A stretch of DNA of 64,000 nt from assembly GCA_014529385.2 (NCBI GenBank), contig CM043942.1, forward strand, positions 107,879,141 through 107,943,140, read 5' to 3'. Below, piece by piece: positions 1 through 10,743 of the stretch. Within the stretch, counting starts at the first letter, position 1; the number at the start of each line of letters is the position of its first letter. The notes beneath the pieces were generated by a model. That model worked only from the letters and a program-made list of their open reading frames with translations, was not told the DNA's origin and ran no database searches. The translations under genes and the position numbers were made by a program. The stretch is from Adiantum capillus-veneris. Taxonomy: Eukaryota; Streptophyta; Polypodiopsida; Polypodiales; Pteridaceae.

Positions 1-130
1 TCAATTCGTTTCTCTCTCACTCACTGCATTTACAGTGCATCTCTCCCTTTTGTGAGTTTTTGGTTTGAAGATATTGTTATATCAATTCGTTTCTCTCTCA
101 CTCACTGCATTTACAGTGCATCTCTCCCTC
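1..130. repeat. Direct repeat, two copies of about 49 bp
   Basis: A block beginning TCAATTCGTTTCTCTC is present at 1-49 and again at 82-130, with a 32-bp spacer. The copies are essentially identical, and the second runs into a short (TC)n stretch. The window may begin inside a longer tandem array. No coding potential is visible. Confidence 0.85.
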
Positions 131-587
131 TCTCTCTCTCTCTCTCTCTATCTTAGATTTACCTCTCAAGTTTAAATTTGAAAGTGAGGAAACCTACAAA
201 ACTAAGAGAAATTTAGTGCAAAAACTCACTATTTTCAAGAAAAATATGTGTTAGCTTACAATCGTGCCACTTTGAAATTCAAAAATGCTTGTTGAGGGGA
301 AGAGGAAAAGGAAGAAACCTGCACTGCTCTCTCTATTGCACCTGCCAGGCCATTGGACAACTATGCTTCTCTCTCTCTCTCTCTCTCATGCTAAAAAAAA
401 CGGGGTTAGTTTAATCCCACCTAAAAATTTTGAGATTTACGTTTCAAATTTAAATTTGAATTTAGTGCAAAAACTTTCAAATTTAGTCAATTTACCTCTA
501 TTACTTGTCATATGTAGGTTTACCAAGGTTTTGGAATTAGCTTTTTTCGACCACTTCTCTCTCTGTTGCGTTTGTTCGATCATCAAA

Positions 588-658
<71 letters not shown>

Positions 659-969
659 TCTACTCTACGCCCCTCTATTTTTCAAAATTTTCTCTTGCAA
701 AATTCATAAAACGAAGTTGTATATGGTTGTGATTTTTCCCGAACATTGATGCTCACTACTCAGGACCTTGCCGTTTCCCTTCTCCCTTCTTGCCCAGTAG
801 CCTTCCCTGCACCTGTAAATGCTTCTTCCTCCTCTCTTTATCCTCCCTTTTCTATGTTGCCCGATGCCCAAGCCTACGCTTGTCCGTGTTACTACAGGAT
901 CGAGGCTTCAAGCCCTTGTATGTCCTACTACATGATTGGGCCCCTGTACGTCTCCGTACATGGTACATG

Positions 970-1061
<92 letters not shown>

Positions 1062-1805
1062 GTCGAGGCTGCACCATTTTTCTATTCAAGGCCAAGCTTG
1101 CGCTTTGGAACTAAAGGCATTGAAGAAGGAGGGGGCTTCGAGACGTACTGCGCACCAGTAGTTAGCCCCGTTGTTATAATGCAGTGCACCAGTAGCCCCA
1201 ACCGGGAGCTGGACTCACATACGGCCTCCAAAACACCAAAGTAAAGGACCGAGAGCTGGACTTGCAACCATTTTGCTCTTTGAGGTCCATATTCTTGCAC
1301 ATCACAAAGCAGTTGTAGGTTGGGCCGCCTCATTGTAGTACTGTGCACCTTAATGTATTATTGCATGACTGTGCAGGAGGAACATCTCCATTTCATTACT
1401 GTGCACCTTTAGCAGCAAGAAGCCGCTTGCATTATTGTGCACCAGCAATAGCAAGGATCCTAGTGGACTCGCAGGGCCAGGAGATGGACTCCTAGTTGAG
1501 AATCTCCATCACTGTTAACCCTCACGGCACACGGACACCCTATGATCTATAAACGTTGTATTATTTAAAGTCAGGTACCGGGCTTGTCGGACCAATAGGA
1601 AAAGGGTAGGAGTGATCGCCGATGAGAGGCGCACTCTAACTGGGACATTCAAGGGATTAGTTGGCTAAGCATGGGCGCCCAAGTGTGAATGGGGTGAGCT
1701 CATATAAAAGCCAACTAAACCTAATTTTTACTCATTCTCTCATTTGTGCAATAGAAGAGTGCTCTTGCTCCATCTCCATCTCCATCTTCTTCTTCTTCAC
1801 CTCCT

Positions 1806-1838
<33 letters not shown>

Positions 1839-2256
1839 GAGAGTGTGTGTGCGATCGAGCATTATGAAGGCACGACGACGGCGAGGCGGTTGAGCGCGGC
1901 ACGACTGCAGCTTCTTCTTCATCGCGGCGAGGAATCCACCACGAAGGCGAGCGTAGAGCGGTGAGTGACACACCCTTTGCTTTCTTGAGCTTGCTAGTTT
2001 AGGCTTGTTGTGTGCTTGGAGCCATTTGTGGCTTGCACACGGTGTATTGGCAAGTCCCTTGCTTCGACAGTGCGGCAAGGAGCGCACAATCACCATGGCT
2101 ATCTACACACCCCTTCCCATCCATCCTCCTCGCACTTGCAGTACAGCACGGCAAGCTGGAGTTGCCGCCGTCCCTCCTTCTCGCACTTTAGAGCCTGATC
2201 TAAGAAGAATCCTGGCGCTCACCTCTCCCTCTCAACACGAACCCATGCAGGAATTT

Positions 2257-2333
<77 letters not shown>

Positions 2334-2359
2334 TTGAAGCACTACTCATGCAAAATAAA
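131..2359. other. Intergenic DNA rich in (TC)n microsatellites
   Basis: No gene is recognisable here. Long (CT)n/(TC)n arrays lie at about 593-656, 974-1058 and 2260-2332, with a short (TG)n(AG)n array at about 1807-1844. Reading frames through these arrays give only Ser-Leu repeats and are not genes. A TATA-like TATAAAAG at 1703-1710 is followed by a pyrimidine-rich leader, so a promoter or an LTR promoter is possible but unsupported by anything downstream. Between 1150 and 1450 the phrase 'gtgcacc' plus neighbouring words recurs several times, suggesting a diverged short-period repeat. Confidence 0.7.
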
Positions 2360-2386
2360 ACTACAAGAGGTTGTGTGCACTTGTGA

Positions 2387-2592
2387 CGTTTTTAGCGACG
2401 GAAATACATTGGGTTTTTATACTCCCCCGACTTCACTAAGACCGTCGCTAATAGCATCGCTACGAGAACGTCGCTATCCGCGTCGCTATCTGCATTGCTA
2501 ATGCATCTCTATATAGCGATGCAAATAGCGACGGTTTTGCAGGATTCCTATAGCAACGCTCATAGCGACGCTGCAAAGCCTTCTATAGCGAC
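2387..2592. repeat. CACTA subterminal repeat cluster (AGCGACG motif, both orientations)
   Basis: About ten variants of AGCGACG or its reverse complement CGTCGCT occur within about 200 bp, for example near 2394, 2440, 2470, 2480, 2514, 2526, 2558 and 2586. Motif-dense subterminal regions of this kind are the known binding sites of TnpA-type proteins in CACTA elements. The function here is inferred from that family knowledge and from the neighbouring transposase remnants. Confidence 0.75.
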
Positions 2593-3070
2593 GTCCAAGA
2601 GTAAAAAAATTTGGGTGGCAAGGCACACCCATGAACCATATTGAATGTTTCAATAATATAGTAAACCTAAATAAATCCAAGATAAGCTTAGATTCACCTT
2701 TGAAAGAAAGTGCAAGGTATAGACCCAAAGTATTCACCCACAAGACAATATAACCATTAACTCCATCATCCATAGTATTGTTTGGAGAATAAAGATACAA
2801 AACTGACAAAAGTAAATTGACGAAAGTAAATCAATGACAATTGTACACATCATAGGCAAAATCACTTGATTGTTAAGCTTTGCAAATATAATAGTTACAA
2901 CACCATTGTCATTATTGAGAAAATATACATGGTTTTTCAATAGTTACAAAAAGACGTATACACGTTATCTCATTATACATGCTATGACAAAAGGAAACTA
3001 ATGCTATCTAGCTACGGCTAGACTGACGTCGTCTAATCAGACGTCTCATCGCGTCCAAGCGGTGTATCTG

Positions 3071-4354
3071 TCAAATTCTACAAAAAAAACAATAAGACTT
3101 TCTGTAAGTATAAACATATAATTTACAAAACAATACAACAAATGGAAAAGAGTAAACCATAATACTAACCATGCCGCCACGAGAACTCAAAATGTCCATC
3201 AGGGCGTTTAAGCCCTTTCTGTCTGCGTAATCGCGCTCATACGGTGTGGGATCACGTCCTGTCACATCGACCACTGTTCAAAACATACAAAGAATCCATT
3301 ATGTTAGAATTTAAAAGTACAAATAGGCTTAACTACCAAACCTAAAGAGCAATGCAAAAACACTTACAAAATCGACCTCAAATGATGCCCACCCGCCGCT
3401 CCCTAAGTGGTGTGAGCTCTCTGCCTCTACTCGCGCTTTGGTTACCTCCTTTTGTTGCTTCCACTTGTCAAGATTCTTGCACAATGCTCGCTTCGCATTC
3501 TTCCAATCTTCTTTTGGCCAGCCAATCTGGTCTGTTCCACCCATGTTTTTTTTCTTTTTGTACTTTAGAACGCTTGTGCTTGCAGTATTCGCGCATTCGA
3601 ACCTTCATCAAGTCTTCATTGAAGCACTCATCCCGACTTAATACGGAAAACTCGTCATGCAGCATGCTGATGACTCTGTCTTTAATTCACTTAGCACTTC
3701 ACTCCAGGTGTTTAGTATGTAGTGTCTAAACACCTGAGAGCAAAGACCGCGCATACGCGAGATCACCTTCTTGCCTTCATCATCCACGATGATGCCGCCG
3801 TTGATGTCGACGGAGTACGGAAAGCCCTCTCACCTGTGACGCGTGAACCTGGGTGTTTTGGTAGGGATCTCTAGCGACGTCTCGATGGGGGTACGGACAT
3901 CAGGTGTCTCCACCGGAGTCTGGGCCCCGCAGCCAGGAGTGTCGACGACTGGGGTGACTCTCAGAGGAGTAGGTAGTGGTGTGTAGCCAGGAACGACCGA
4001 TAGCCGTGCAAAACCTGGCGTAGATGGCAATGTCGTGGCTGGTGTGGGGGCAGGCAAAGAACGGGAAGGTAAAGAGCCTCGTCGAACACGAGGCGGTGTC
4101 GAGGCATCAACGAGAGCATCCCCACAACAACCATCGCCGCCACCACTAGAGCATCGGTGCCAAGACAAGTTTGAAGATCGTCTCATCGACACGGAAGCTT
4201 CGAAGCGCATTGAATGCTCCGAAACAGAGAGAGACGCTAAAGGAGTAGACCGACGTGATGGTGCTCCAGAGCGATGACAATCCTCATACCACCTCCTCTG
4301 ATGGGGTGACAAAGAAGAAAGAAACTCATCATCATCCATACCTGCATTAAACAC
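3071..4354 (-). pseudogene. Second CACTA protein, TnpA/Transposase_24-like, fragmented
   Basis: The longest open piece (4354 to 3830, 174 aa) starts MFNAGMDDDEFLSSLSPHQR, then is rich in Ser, Pro and Thr with recurring TP pairs, like the low-complexity N-terminal half of plant CACTA second ORFs. Further minus-strand pieces at 3665-3468 and 3544-3329 are basic (KVRMREYCKHKRSKVQKEKK; GWPKEDWKNAKRALCKN) and a last piece at 3274 contains VTGRDPTPYE. Together they resemble the C-terminal Transposase_24 region. The pieces are in different frames and could be exons or frameshifted remnants. Its likely role was binding the subterminal repeats at 2.4-2.6 kb. Confidence 0.6.
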
Positions 4355-4442
4355 ATGAACATTTAATCTTAATATTGAATGGAGAAGAAAACATGGACAA
4401 GTTATAATCTATACTAAAAATAATAGGGAGAGGGATTCTTGT

Positions 4443-4480
<38 letters not shown>
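4443..4480. repeat. (AG)n microsatellite inside the CACTA element
   Basis: A pure GA/AG dinucleotide run lies between the two CACTA coding units, next to the 60-bp-arm hairpin. Confidence 0.9.
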
Positions 4481-4484
<4 letters not shown>

Positions 4485-4587
4485 CATAAAGGGGGAGGGA
4501 TTCCTATGTAGAGAGATTCTTTGAAGTTCTTGTGAATTTGTCTCTCATGTGCATTCTATGTATCTTGTAAAAGGATGAAAATTGTAG

Positions 4588-4739
4588 TGCGATGGAGACT
4601 GAGGCTGCAATCGCGAAGGAGGTGATCCGTCTCTGCTCATAGATGCTGCAAGAGGTGATCCGTCCCTGCTCATAGATGTAGCATCTATGAGCAGAGACGG
4701 ATCACCTCTTTCGTGATTGCAGCCTTAGTCTCCATCGCA
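4588..4739. repeat. Near-perfect 60-bp inverted repeat (hairpin) with 32-nt loop
   Basis: The left arm 4588-4647 and right arm 4680-4739 are reverse complements with about three mismatches. The 32-nt loop (4648-4679) contains another copy of the inner part of the left arm (AGGTGATCCGTC.CTGCTCATAGATG), so the unit is a partial tandem duplication plus an inversion. A transcript on either strand would fold into a long stable stem. It sits between the DUF4216 and TnpA-like parts of the CACTA element. Confidence 0.9.
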
Positions 4740-4946
4740 CTCGGAGCGCAATGCTGCATCGGCGTATCAGACTTTCACGACACACCGAGGAGTGTCCCTG
4801 CTTGTGAGAACATACGTGGAGCATACCTAGAGTGGAAGCAATGATGATTAAACACAATTTAAATTTCTCAAATATCACCTGCCAGAGCCACATAACTTAC
4901 ATGAGAGCTTCCAAGCACATAACTTCTAAAATTGGATGTTAACTAT

Positions 4947-5359
4947 TTACATACTTACTTGTCCACAATGCTCGGGTAGTACAAAAGTGTCTCTTAGGTC
5001 ATTCCATTTTTTAGTTGAATCCACCTCAAGGAAACCTGACTCTCCTTTGCGCACAGTAGCGTTGTGACCCTCCATGTTTATCTTGAACCATGGCACGTCG
5101 AACAAGTCGACAAAAAATCCTCTATAATCGATCCTCAAAATCTCTTGTAGCGTGCCGAAGTAAGTGAGTTCCGCCACCACAGGATCTGTATCAGAGGACC
5201 GTCATCGACTAGACTGTTCAAATTTTGCCATGATTCCACAATCTTGAGTAAAACGCTTTTTGTCGATCCGTTCCACCCTAAAATGTCAACCTTTACACCG
5301 TGCTGCTGTGTATGACTTATACTACAATCAACAAAGATTATGAGTGGGCGTTCAAACAT
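4947..5359 (-). pseudogene. CACTA DUF4216 domain remnant
   Basis: Two overlapping frames, 5359-5135 and 5180-4947, carry the C-terminal DUF4216 pattern of plant CACTA proteins: FGTLQEILRIDYRGFFVDLF, then DVPWFKINMEG, a Val-Asp segment and FVLPEHCGQV. A frame change near 5150-5180 separates the parts. It lies directly downstream of the DUF4218 segment in the same orientation, as expected. The DUF4216 function is unknown. Confidence 0.65.
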
Positions 5360-5420
5360 CTAGAAAGTCACTAGTCGTACATTGCAAACTTACCTTGGTC
5401 ACGCCACCCCGAGAGTACTC

Positions 5421-7905
5421 TCACTCCTCCTCAGTCACTTCTTCACCGCACTGTTGTGCGCTTTTCAATTGGTTGTGCAACCATCTTAATCTCATGAATG
5501 TTGGTAGGCTCTCCAGACCCGTGGGATAATGCATCGGTGGTTGTCTTCCCCGTCTCCACTCGATCCGTACCCTTTGTCGCTCTTTCTTTGCATCCTTGTA
5601 TTGTGAAATCCACTTTTTCATCACTGGATTGTGAAGCATGCAAAATCGATTGATTTTAGCCTCTAGATCTTCCGTCATCTTCTTCTCAACACCAAGATTG
5701 CACATGACAATCCCAGATATGCGCTCATCATCTATGGTTTGCCATAGTGTGTCCCGGGCTTTATCAAATCCGTCTAGCCACTCTCCAATGTAAACTAGGG
5801 ACTTTGATACCAGCCAACCTTCTGCCATGCTACCCTCTGGACGTGCCTTCTGACGCACATATCCCTTGAGTGTTTTCATGAAACGTTCTAAAAACAACAT
5901 CCATCTGGAATGTACTGTGCCAGCTATTTCCACCTCATCAACTATGTGAACAAGAAGATGCACCTGAATGGTTAGCATGGTAGTAGGAAAGTGTTTCTCA
6001 AACATGCACACAACCTCCGCAGCATTTAGTTTGGCGAATGGTATGGAGTCTACATTGATCTCCTTTTGTGAGATCCATTGCCCAACTTCGCAAGTTTGTA
6101 GATTGTGTTACGGACGTTAGGAGACAAACATCCCTCAATGGCCATTGGTAAAATAAACTACAAAACACGTCTAGCAATGATATTAAAATCCACACACAAA
6201 TTTGTTGCACAATTCTGACTATGATATATTTCACTTCAAATATACCCGACACATTTTATGCCATTCGTGTGACTTCAAACCGGTAAGATTTCCTTCTGTA
6301 GTGAAACACGTTCGGAGCGAGTGTATTACGCCAGTGAGGTTTGCACAGATCAAATGGTCTCTTTTACTTTGCGTTCTTGGGCTCCTGTCAAAATCCATGG
6401 CGCTTTAGGGAGTTTTATCAATCCATCGGATGCTATCTGCGGCCAATATTTCTCCATACGATCCACATTTCTAAGGTCAACCCTTGCTCCCAAAGTATCT
6501 TTCTTGCCGGCCAGATGGTTCCACAGCAGATTATCCACATTCATGAATATGTGCATTGGATTGAGCAAGTGATTGATCATGAGTCTGGGTCAATATGGTA
6601 ACTCGTACCATAGAGAGAGTCTCTTCATCCCTGTGGGCAAACCGTCATCACACATCTCCTTCTGCTCTAACCATGCTTGTGCAGACATCCTCGATGGCTT
6701 TCTTCCCAAAAAGCCATCGCGTAACATATGATTCTCTGGAAAATAGGCTTGATGAACTTCATAGATTTCCTTCTTCAATGAGGGTGCCCGACCTGCATTA
6801 AGTCTAGGTCCACAAGTGACACATGCTCTGTATCCGCTTGTTTGAAGCCCTACATGTATACACATGACAATAGATAAGCTTGAGAAAAACCAAGATTTAC
6901 AGTGTTTGAGTTTGAGTGTAAATCACCTGAGCATTCTGTTAGTCCGGGATAGTCATGCATGGTCCACATTAGAATGCCTCTGATCAAAGCATTCCGTCGA
7001 CCTGTGTGTCAGATCATATCCACCACTTCTATGCCAATCCACAATTGTTGTAGCTCTTCCAATAGTGGACGAAGATACACATCCAAATTCTTAACTTTAT
7101 ACCGCCCTGGCACAATCAAGCTTAGCCACAGGTGCCCCTTCTTGATAGTCAACCATGGGGGAATGTTGTAGTTGATGATGAAACATGTCATACATTGTAA
7201 GATGTTGATCTTTGACCAAATCGATTTACGCAATCCATAGCCAGCAGGCCTAGGTGCAAATTTCAAGCTTCCCTGGCAAAATCCGGCCATGTTTTGTCTA
7301 TATGTTTCCAGACTGCGCAATCTGCAGGAATCCGTAGCACACCATCCGAAGATTTATTCTCATCATGCCATGATGCTAGGGCGGCCATGGGCTTACATTC
7401 GAATAAATTCTTGATGCGAGGAAGCAGAGAAAAATGTTGCAAAATCTTTGGTGGAATTTTTGTTCTGTGGAGATCTACTCGATATCTCTCGGAATCACAT
7501 TTCGAACACTTCTCCATGTCTATGTATTCCCCTTTGAAAAGAATGCAATCGTTAGGACAAGCGTGAATCGAATTGTAATCCATCCCCAAGTCTCACAAGA
7601 TCTTTCTTGCTTTCTCTCTGGAATCTGGCATCACATTATCAGCTGGCAGTATGTGCTCTTTGAGCAATCTACACAGCAAAAAAAATGTGGTACACTTGTG
7701 TAAGTAATCTATCAGATCATTATACATCTAGAGTTTTTTATTAAAGTAAACACATTGTAATAGATCACCTGGAAAACGCTGTGATGCTAGTATCACTCCA
7801 TCCAAACTTTTTCTCCATGTTGAGAAGAACCACGAGTGCCTTCAATCTAGATACACATTGTCGAGAAATTTGCAGTCTTGCCAGGAAAGCACAGGGTTTA
7901 TGGCT
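5421..7905 (-). pseudogene. CACTA TNP2-type transposase with DUF4218, broken
   Basis: In minus-strand order the remnants are: NMEKKFGWSDTSITAFS at about 7830-7770 (end of the TNP2 N-terminal region), a probable intron (donor CAG|GTGATC near 7769, acceptor TGTGTAG near 7671), then NSIHACPNDC and KCSKCDSERYRVD (7589-7263), a segment with IPPWLTIKKGHLWLSLIVPG (7320-7009), SGYRACVTCGPRL (6865-6590), KLPKAPWILTG (6580-6350), and the DUF4218 domain (6011-5421) with PEGSMAEGW and HYPTG. An in-frame TGA lies at 7593-7595. TNP2 would catalyse cut-and-paste transposition. The pieces lie in several frames, so some gaps are introns and some are damage. Confidence 0.75.
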
Positions 7906-8059
7906 GTGAGAGTCTGTGAGAGAACTCAAAAAAAACTATATGAAAGAGTTAAATCATAGATGCCATGAAGACTAGGGTTTGGAAGGAAGTGCAATAAAAA
8001 AAGTCCCACTCTTTCTCTCTTGCACTCACACACACAAAGAAAGAACACAAAAGAGAGTG

Positions 8060-8484
8060 TCAAAACAACACAAAGATGAAAACATCAAGGCTATGGTCAT
8101 ATCGCATCATGGGTAATATGAAAGGGTTAATAGATGAGTTAATGGAATTCAATCTTGGCTGACCAAATAGGCTACGAATTGTTCTTTGAAATTGTAGTTT
8201 TGTGCTTACCATAATATATACATTTTGTCTAGTGATTGAGATTAATTGTGTGTACAAATCCTCTTGGTTTATAGCAAGATAATTACGCTTACGTCAAAAG
8301 AAAAGTTATAGTCTATGAGAGATATGATGGGATCCGGTGATAGAAGTATTTCATTGAGCCTTTCTGGGCCAAAGAGAAACACTATACGTTGTTGAAAGTG
8401 TATTTTACGGCTAATCCATACATTAATTCTAATAGATCGCACAGAGTGAAAGCGATAAAAATTATCATCATGTGGATTATTCAT
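8060..8484 (-). other. Two diverged tandem peptide-like copies, unknown
   Basis: Minus-strand frames 8484-8269 (71 aa) and 8257-8060 (65 aa) resemble each other: KIHFQQRIVFLFGPERLN against KLQFQRTIRSLFGQPRLN, with similar following hydrophobic ends. The period is about 210-225 bp. No known domain is recognised. They lie between the CACTA transposase and copia element A and may be a diverged tandem duplication rather than genes. Confidence 0.4.
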
Positions 8485-8713
8485 CTAGGATAACTCTAGT
8501 ATGTGCAAAATGTAGATATGAGAGAAGAGAAGGAAAGAGAAGGGAAGAGAAGAGAAGAGAGCTTCCCTCCCAAGCCCTATTCTTGCATGTAGGCAATAAG
8601 GATACTATGGGGAGAGATATAGCTGTAGCAAGGAGAACCTAAAATTTGTAGAGAGGATGAATTACTAAGAGTGAGAGAGATAGGTTTGGTTAAGGAGATG
8701 AGATTATATATAT

Positions 8714-8930
8714 TGTTGGGATTAAAGCCCAAGTGGCCTCTTATGCGGATATGGCCGCCCGCCCGCCTAACTCACTTACCTCTAACTCTTTGTATATACT
8801 CTCATATATACTTTGTGAATACTAAGGAATTGGGAGATAACCCTTCTAACAGTTCTCTGCGTACTGTACTGTGTAAGCTCACTGTGTGTGTGTGAGAGAG
8901 AGTCGACCCACGCTCCGCTCCGCGACTTCA
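8714..8930 (+). repeat. Element A 5' LTR (217 bp)
   Basis: It starts TGTTGGGATTAAAGCC and ends GCGACTTCA, immediately before the PBS. It matches 13906-14124 nearly base for base. At about 217 bp it is short for a copia LTR. It contains a small (TG)n(AG)n run close to its 3' end. Confidence 0.95.
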
Positions 8931-8932
8931 AT

Positions 8933-8944
8933 TGGTATCAGAGC
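8933..8944 (+). other. Element A primer-binding site (initiator tRNA-Met)
   Basis: TGGTATCAGAGC starts 2 bp after the 5' LTR and is the usual copia site complementary to the 3' end of plant initiator tRNA-Met, used to prime minus-strand DNA synthesis. Confidence 0.95.
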
Positions 8945-9996
8945 CTTGGTTCAGTGCGGTTTTGCGCAATCGCGCGCGCGCGTACTTTTTCGGCAGATTC
9001 TGGATCCGGAGTTCGAAAATTCACACTCGGCGTTCCGGGAACGTTTCCAGCACGCGACCTGCGGTTTTACCCCCCTTTCGAAGCCGTTTATGCCCTCAGA
9101 ATTTCGTTCTGAGCACTACAGCAAAAGATAGATTTCAGCCGCAAAGAAATCCGTCTTGTGTAGATTGGCAAGCAGGAGGTGGCCGACATCAATATCGGCA
9201 TCGACATACATCACTCATTAGTCTTCAGAGCATCATCTATAGACTAGGTACACATATATATCATCAGATATATATATTGCAGTCTGCATTGTTACTTCTT
9301 GTGCTTGCCAGGTTCCAGGGGAGGTGTGGCCATACGACGGCTTGACACAACTGGCATGTATTGCAGATTGATGTACTGTGATTGTGGGTCTGCTAGTTGT
9401 GAGTCACGCTAGCAGACAAACCGCCGCAGCGGTCATAGGACAGTGATTGGTCTATTATAGGATGTATGCTAGTTCTGGGCAGTTTGCTGAGCCATCTGAG
9501 AGGGTCTTGTGTGAGGTTTTTTGAAGCCAAGCACTGGGGGCTGGGTTACCCAGTGTGAGGTGGATTAGGTTGCTGGAGTTCCCCTCTACACGCATCCTCT
9601 TCGGCGACTTTTATCCCTTAGGATGTATGACTTTGTGTAGACACTGGATTGCATCTTATGCGTCAGGCCGTTGAGGCATTGTTCAGGGTTCAGTCTTGAG
9701 ACAGATACAGGTTCTGTCATCGCCCAGAGAGGAGACAGTGTATGCTTACAGGACAGCATATTACAGAGATTTTTTAGATTTGTCACTGGTCAGCTATTTA
9801 TGATTGTTTTTTGAGCTATCTTTTGGTTCCCAGAGCTCAGTTTACAGGGGAGACTCTGTCAAAAATTTTCAAAATACTGACAGTTCCTGAGGAGGGGTGT
9901 TCAGCTTGTTGATTACAGCTTGTTTACTGTGTACAGAGGCCAGTTTACAGGGGAAACTCTGCCGGATTTTTCTCAGGAGTAAGCAGTTTGGTAGAT

Positions 9997-10743
9997 ATGG
10001 CATCTTCTCAAAGTGAGACTCTTTACAACATAAAGAAGTTGGATGGCACAAACTTTCCATTCTGGAAGAAGCAGATTTGGCAGGTTTTGGTGCAGAAAAA
10101 AACAAGTGAAGCCACTGAAGCTCAAAGGGGAGAGACCAGAAGGTATGGCTGAAGATGAGTGGGAAGAGCTTGACGAGTTAGCTTGTTCCACAATCATGCT
10201 GACACTGGCAGAAAATGTTTACTTCAACGTAGCAGAAGAGACTACAGCGTATGGCGTATGGCAAAAGCTATGTGGTATGTACGAGAAACAAAGTGTTGCT
10301 TCTCAGATTTACTGGCTCAAGAAATTGGTGGATTTGAAGATGAAGGAAGGGACAGCCATGTCAAATCATCTGAATGAATTTCACACAATTTTCAGCCAGT
10401 TAACAGCACAGGAGATAGTCTTTCCAGATTCAGTGAAGGCTATGTTTCTCTTAATCACTTTGCCAGACAGTTGGGATACTTTTCGTACAGCGTTAAGTAA
10501 TTCTGTCGCGCCAGAAGGTCTTACAAGTGCCAATGTAGAAGGAAGCTTGCTCACAGAGGAAGTGAATAGGAAGAACATTGACAAAGGCAAAGGCAATAGT
10601 GCTTTGGTCGTTCGAGGGAGACAACAGTTTTAAGAGAAGAAGGGTAAGAAGGCACAAAACCGAAGTAAGTCTCGTGATTCGAAGTCAAAGGATGACATAG
10701 AATGCTACCATTGTGGCAAGAAGGGTCACATGAAGCGAGATTG
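9997..10743 (+). pseudogene. Element A gag, frameshifted
   Basis: Translation from ATG 9997 gives a copia Gag start with YNIKKLDGTNFPFWKKQIW. A run of seven A at 10096-10102 has one base too many relative to the frame that continues as KKQVKPLKL, so the reading frame shifts there. Downstream, Gag continues through WEELDELACST and a UBN2-like core to an in-frame TAA at 10631-10633. The same frame then resumes with a zinc knuckle at 10703-10743 (CYHCGKKGHMKRDC, a CX2CX4HX4C motif). Gag would form the virus-like particle and bind the RNA. The frame is continuous with pol, as in other plant copia elements. Confidence 0.9.

Larger units (their letters stand above)
2360..7905 (-). mobile_element. 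CACTA (En/Spm) DNA transposon, degenerate
   Basis: The order of coding remnants on the minus strand (TNP2 transposase, DUF4218, DUF4216, then a second proline-rich TnpA/Transposase_24-like ORF) is that of plant CACTA elements. The left end carries ACTACAAGAGG at 2360, which looks like the usual CACTACAAGA terminus with its first C changed, followed by clustered subterminal GTCGCTA/AGCGACGG motifs. No matching terminus or subterminal motifs are seen right of the transposase, so that end is truncated or displaced. A collinear N-terminal piece at 15.5-15.9 kb may be the rest of the element beyond copia element A. Confidence 0.8.

Noticed and set aside
285-1244. Several open frames of 100-150 codons rich in Ser-Leu
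   Set aside because: They are open only because (TC)n repeats have no stop codons; flanking sequence has no coding character.
1732-2096. Gene downstream of the TATA-like box at 1703
   Set aside because: No plus-strand frame with recognisable protein character follows; the minus-strand frames cover a TG/AG microsatellite.
10096-10102. Run of seven A in element A gag as a programmed frameshift site
   Set aside because: Copia Gag-Pol is normally in one frame, and element C has the matching codons without a shift. A one-base insertion is simpler, and the same copy has four stops.
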